Of a DNA stretch of 64,000 nucleotides, positions 63,739 to 64,000 are shown piece by piece. Within the stretch, counting starts at the first letter, position 1; the number at the start of each line of letters is the position of its first letter. The stretch comes from JALZUE01 sp051251725. Lineage in GTDB: Bacteria > Pseudomonadota > Gammaproteobacteria > Enterobacterales > Alteromonadaceae. Where the stretch lies: the NCBI GenBank assembly GCA_051251725.1, contig JBPOFN010000005.1, positions 81,981 to 145,980 on the forward strand, read 5' to 3'. Under the pieces are notes generated by a model. It did no database searches. It saw only the letters and a list, made by a program, of their open reading frames with translations, and had not been told where the DNA came from. The translations under genes and the position numbers were made by a program.

Positions 63739-63937
63739 TAAACATCAAATAACGTCAGGCTAATCTAGCAACCGCGTTTTCAGCTTTATCGCTTTAATTC
63801 AAAACAATAACAGCCCCTTTCCTTGTGCCGAATCATCGCCAGATTAGCTAAACTTAATCTGAGCCGAGTACAGCCCAGCTCACCTGAACATAATCAACAT
63901 AATTATCAGGCAATTTTTACCAAGTAATAGCTGGCTT

Positions 63938-64000
63938 ATGTGGACTCCCCCTTGTCAACAACAAAAAACTTTATTCAAAGAAGTTAATGCGTGCTTATGT
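63938..64000 (+). CDS. Possible start of a further ORF, cut by window edge
   Basis: ATG at 63938 opens a frame (MWTPPCQQQKTLFKEVNACLC) that stays open to the window end. Only 21 codons are visible, there is no clear ribosome binding site and I recognise no family; it may be chance. Confidence 0.25.
   Translation, partial: MWTPPCQQQKTLFKEVNACLC

Overview
The window looks like a chromosomal segment of an AT-rich marine gammaproteobacterium, most likely Colwelliaceae (Thalassotalea/Colwellia-like). This is inference from gene order (cta cluster, hemCDXY-cyaY-lptM-lysA-dapF-uvrD, ubiE-ubiJ-ubiB), from a GH50 agarase locus, and from remembered protein similarity; no database was searched. No rRNA, tRNA, CRISPR array, prophage or complete insertion sequence was found.

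Layout. 1-7.5 kb: aa3/caa3-type cytochrome c oxidase cluster, mostly on the minus strand (coxB with two cytochrome c domains, coxA, cox11, coxC, surf1, a Sco-like protein, partial ctaA), with a DUF2909 gene inserted in opposite orientation and a 122-bp hairpin element between coxA and cox11. 7.8-8.5 kb: lexA with two LexA boxes. 8.8-12.1 kb: accessory island, consisting of a MITE-like relic followed by an array of integron gene cassettes with attC sites but no integrase in view (a CALIN): a broken secreted-protein gene, a membrane protein, a 2-oxoglutarate/Fe(II) dioxygenase, a NADAR-domain protein, a putative lipoprotein and a two-helix membrane protein. 12.1-20 kb: GAF protein, two periplasmic solute-binding-like proteins, an RluA-family pseudouridine synthase, and an MCP + porin + PstS-like trio. 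20-22.5 kb: plsB. 22.7-30.2 kb: a minus-strand agarose/galactonate catabolism locus (GH50 agarase lipoprotein, galactonate dehydratase-like enzyme, MFS transporter, KDPG/KDPGal aldolase, SMP-30 lactonase-like lipoprotein, GntR/FadR regulator).

30.4-44.5 kb: housekeeping genes: ubiCA, a MATE transporter, an orphan FliL-like protein, glpEG, ubiD, fre, a diguanylate cyclase, and hemCDXY with cyaY. 44.6-50.6 kb: lptM-lysA-dapF-DUF484-yigB-uvrD, without the xerC usually found between DUF484 and yigB. 50.6-56.3 kb: a REC-REC-GGDEF protein and a Let-type envelope lipid transport operon (two separate LetA halves and an MCE protein with eight MCE repeats). 56.5-56.6 kb: a strong sRNA candidate just downstream of polA, the position of Spot 42 in enterics. 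56.8-63.7 kb: polA, ubiE-ubiJ-ubiB and a VOC protein; the window ends in a possible partial ORF.

How it fits together: the respiratory theme recurs (oxidase, heme and heme A assembly, ubiquinone synthesis by ubiA/C/D/E/J/B), alongside lysine/diaminopimelate synthesis and envelope lipid work (plsB, let). The least ordinary parts are the integron cassette island, the polA-downstream sRNA with its palindromic operator-like site, and the eight-MCE LetB homologue.
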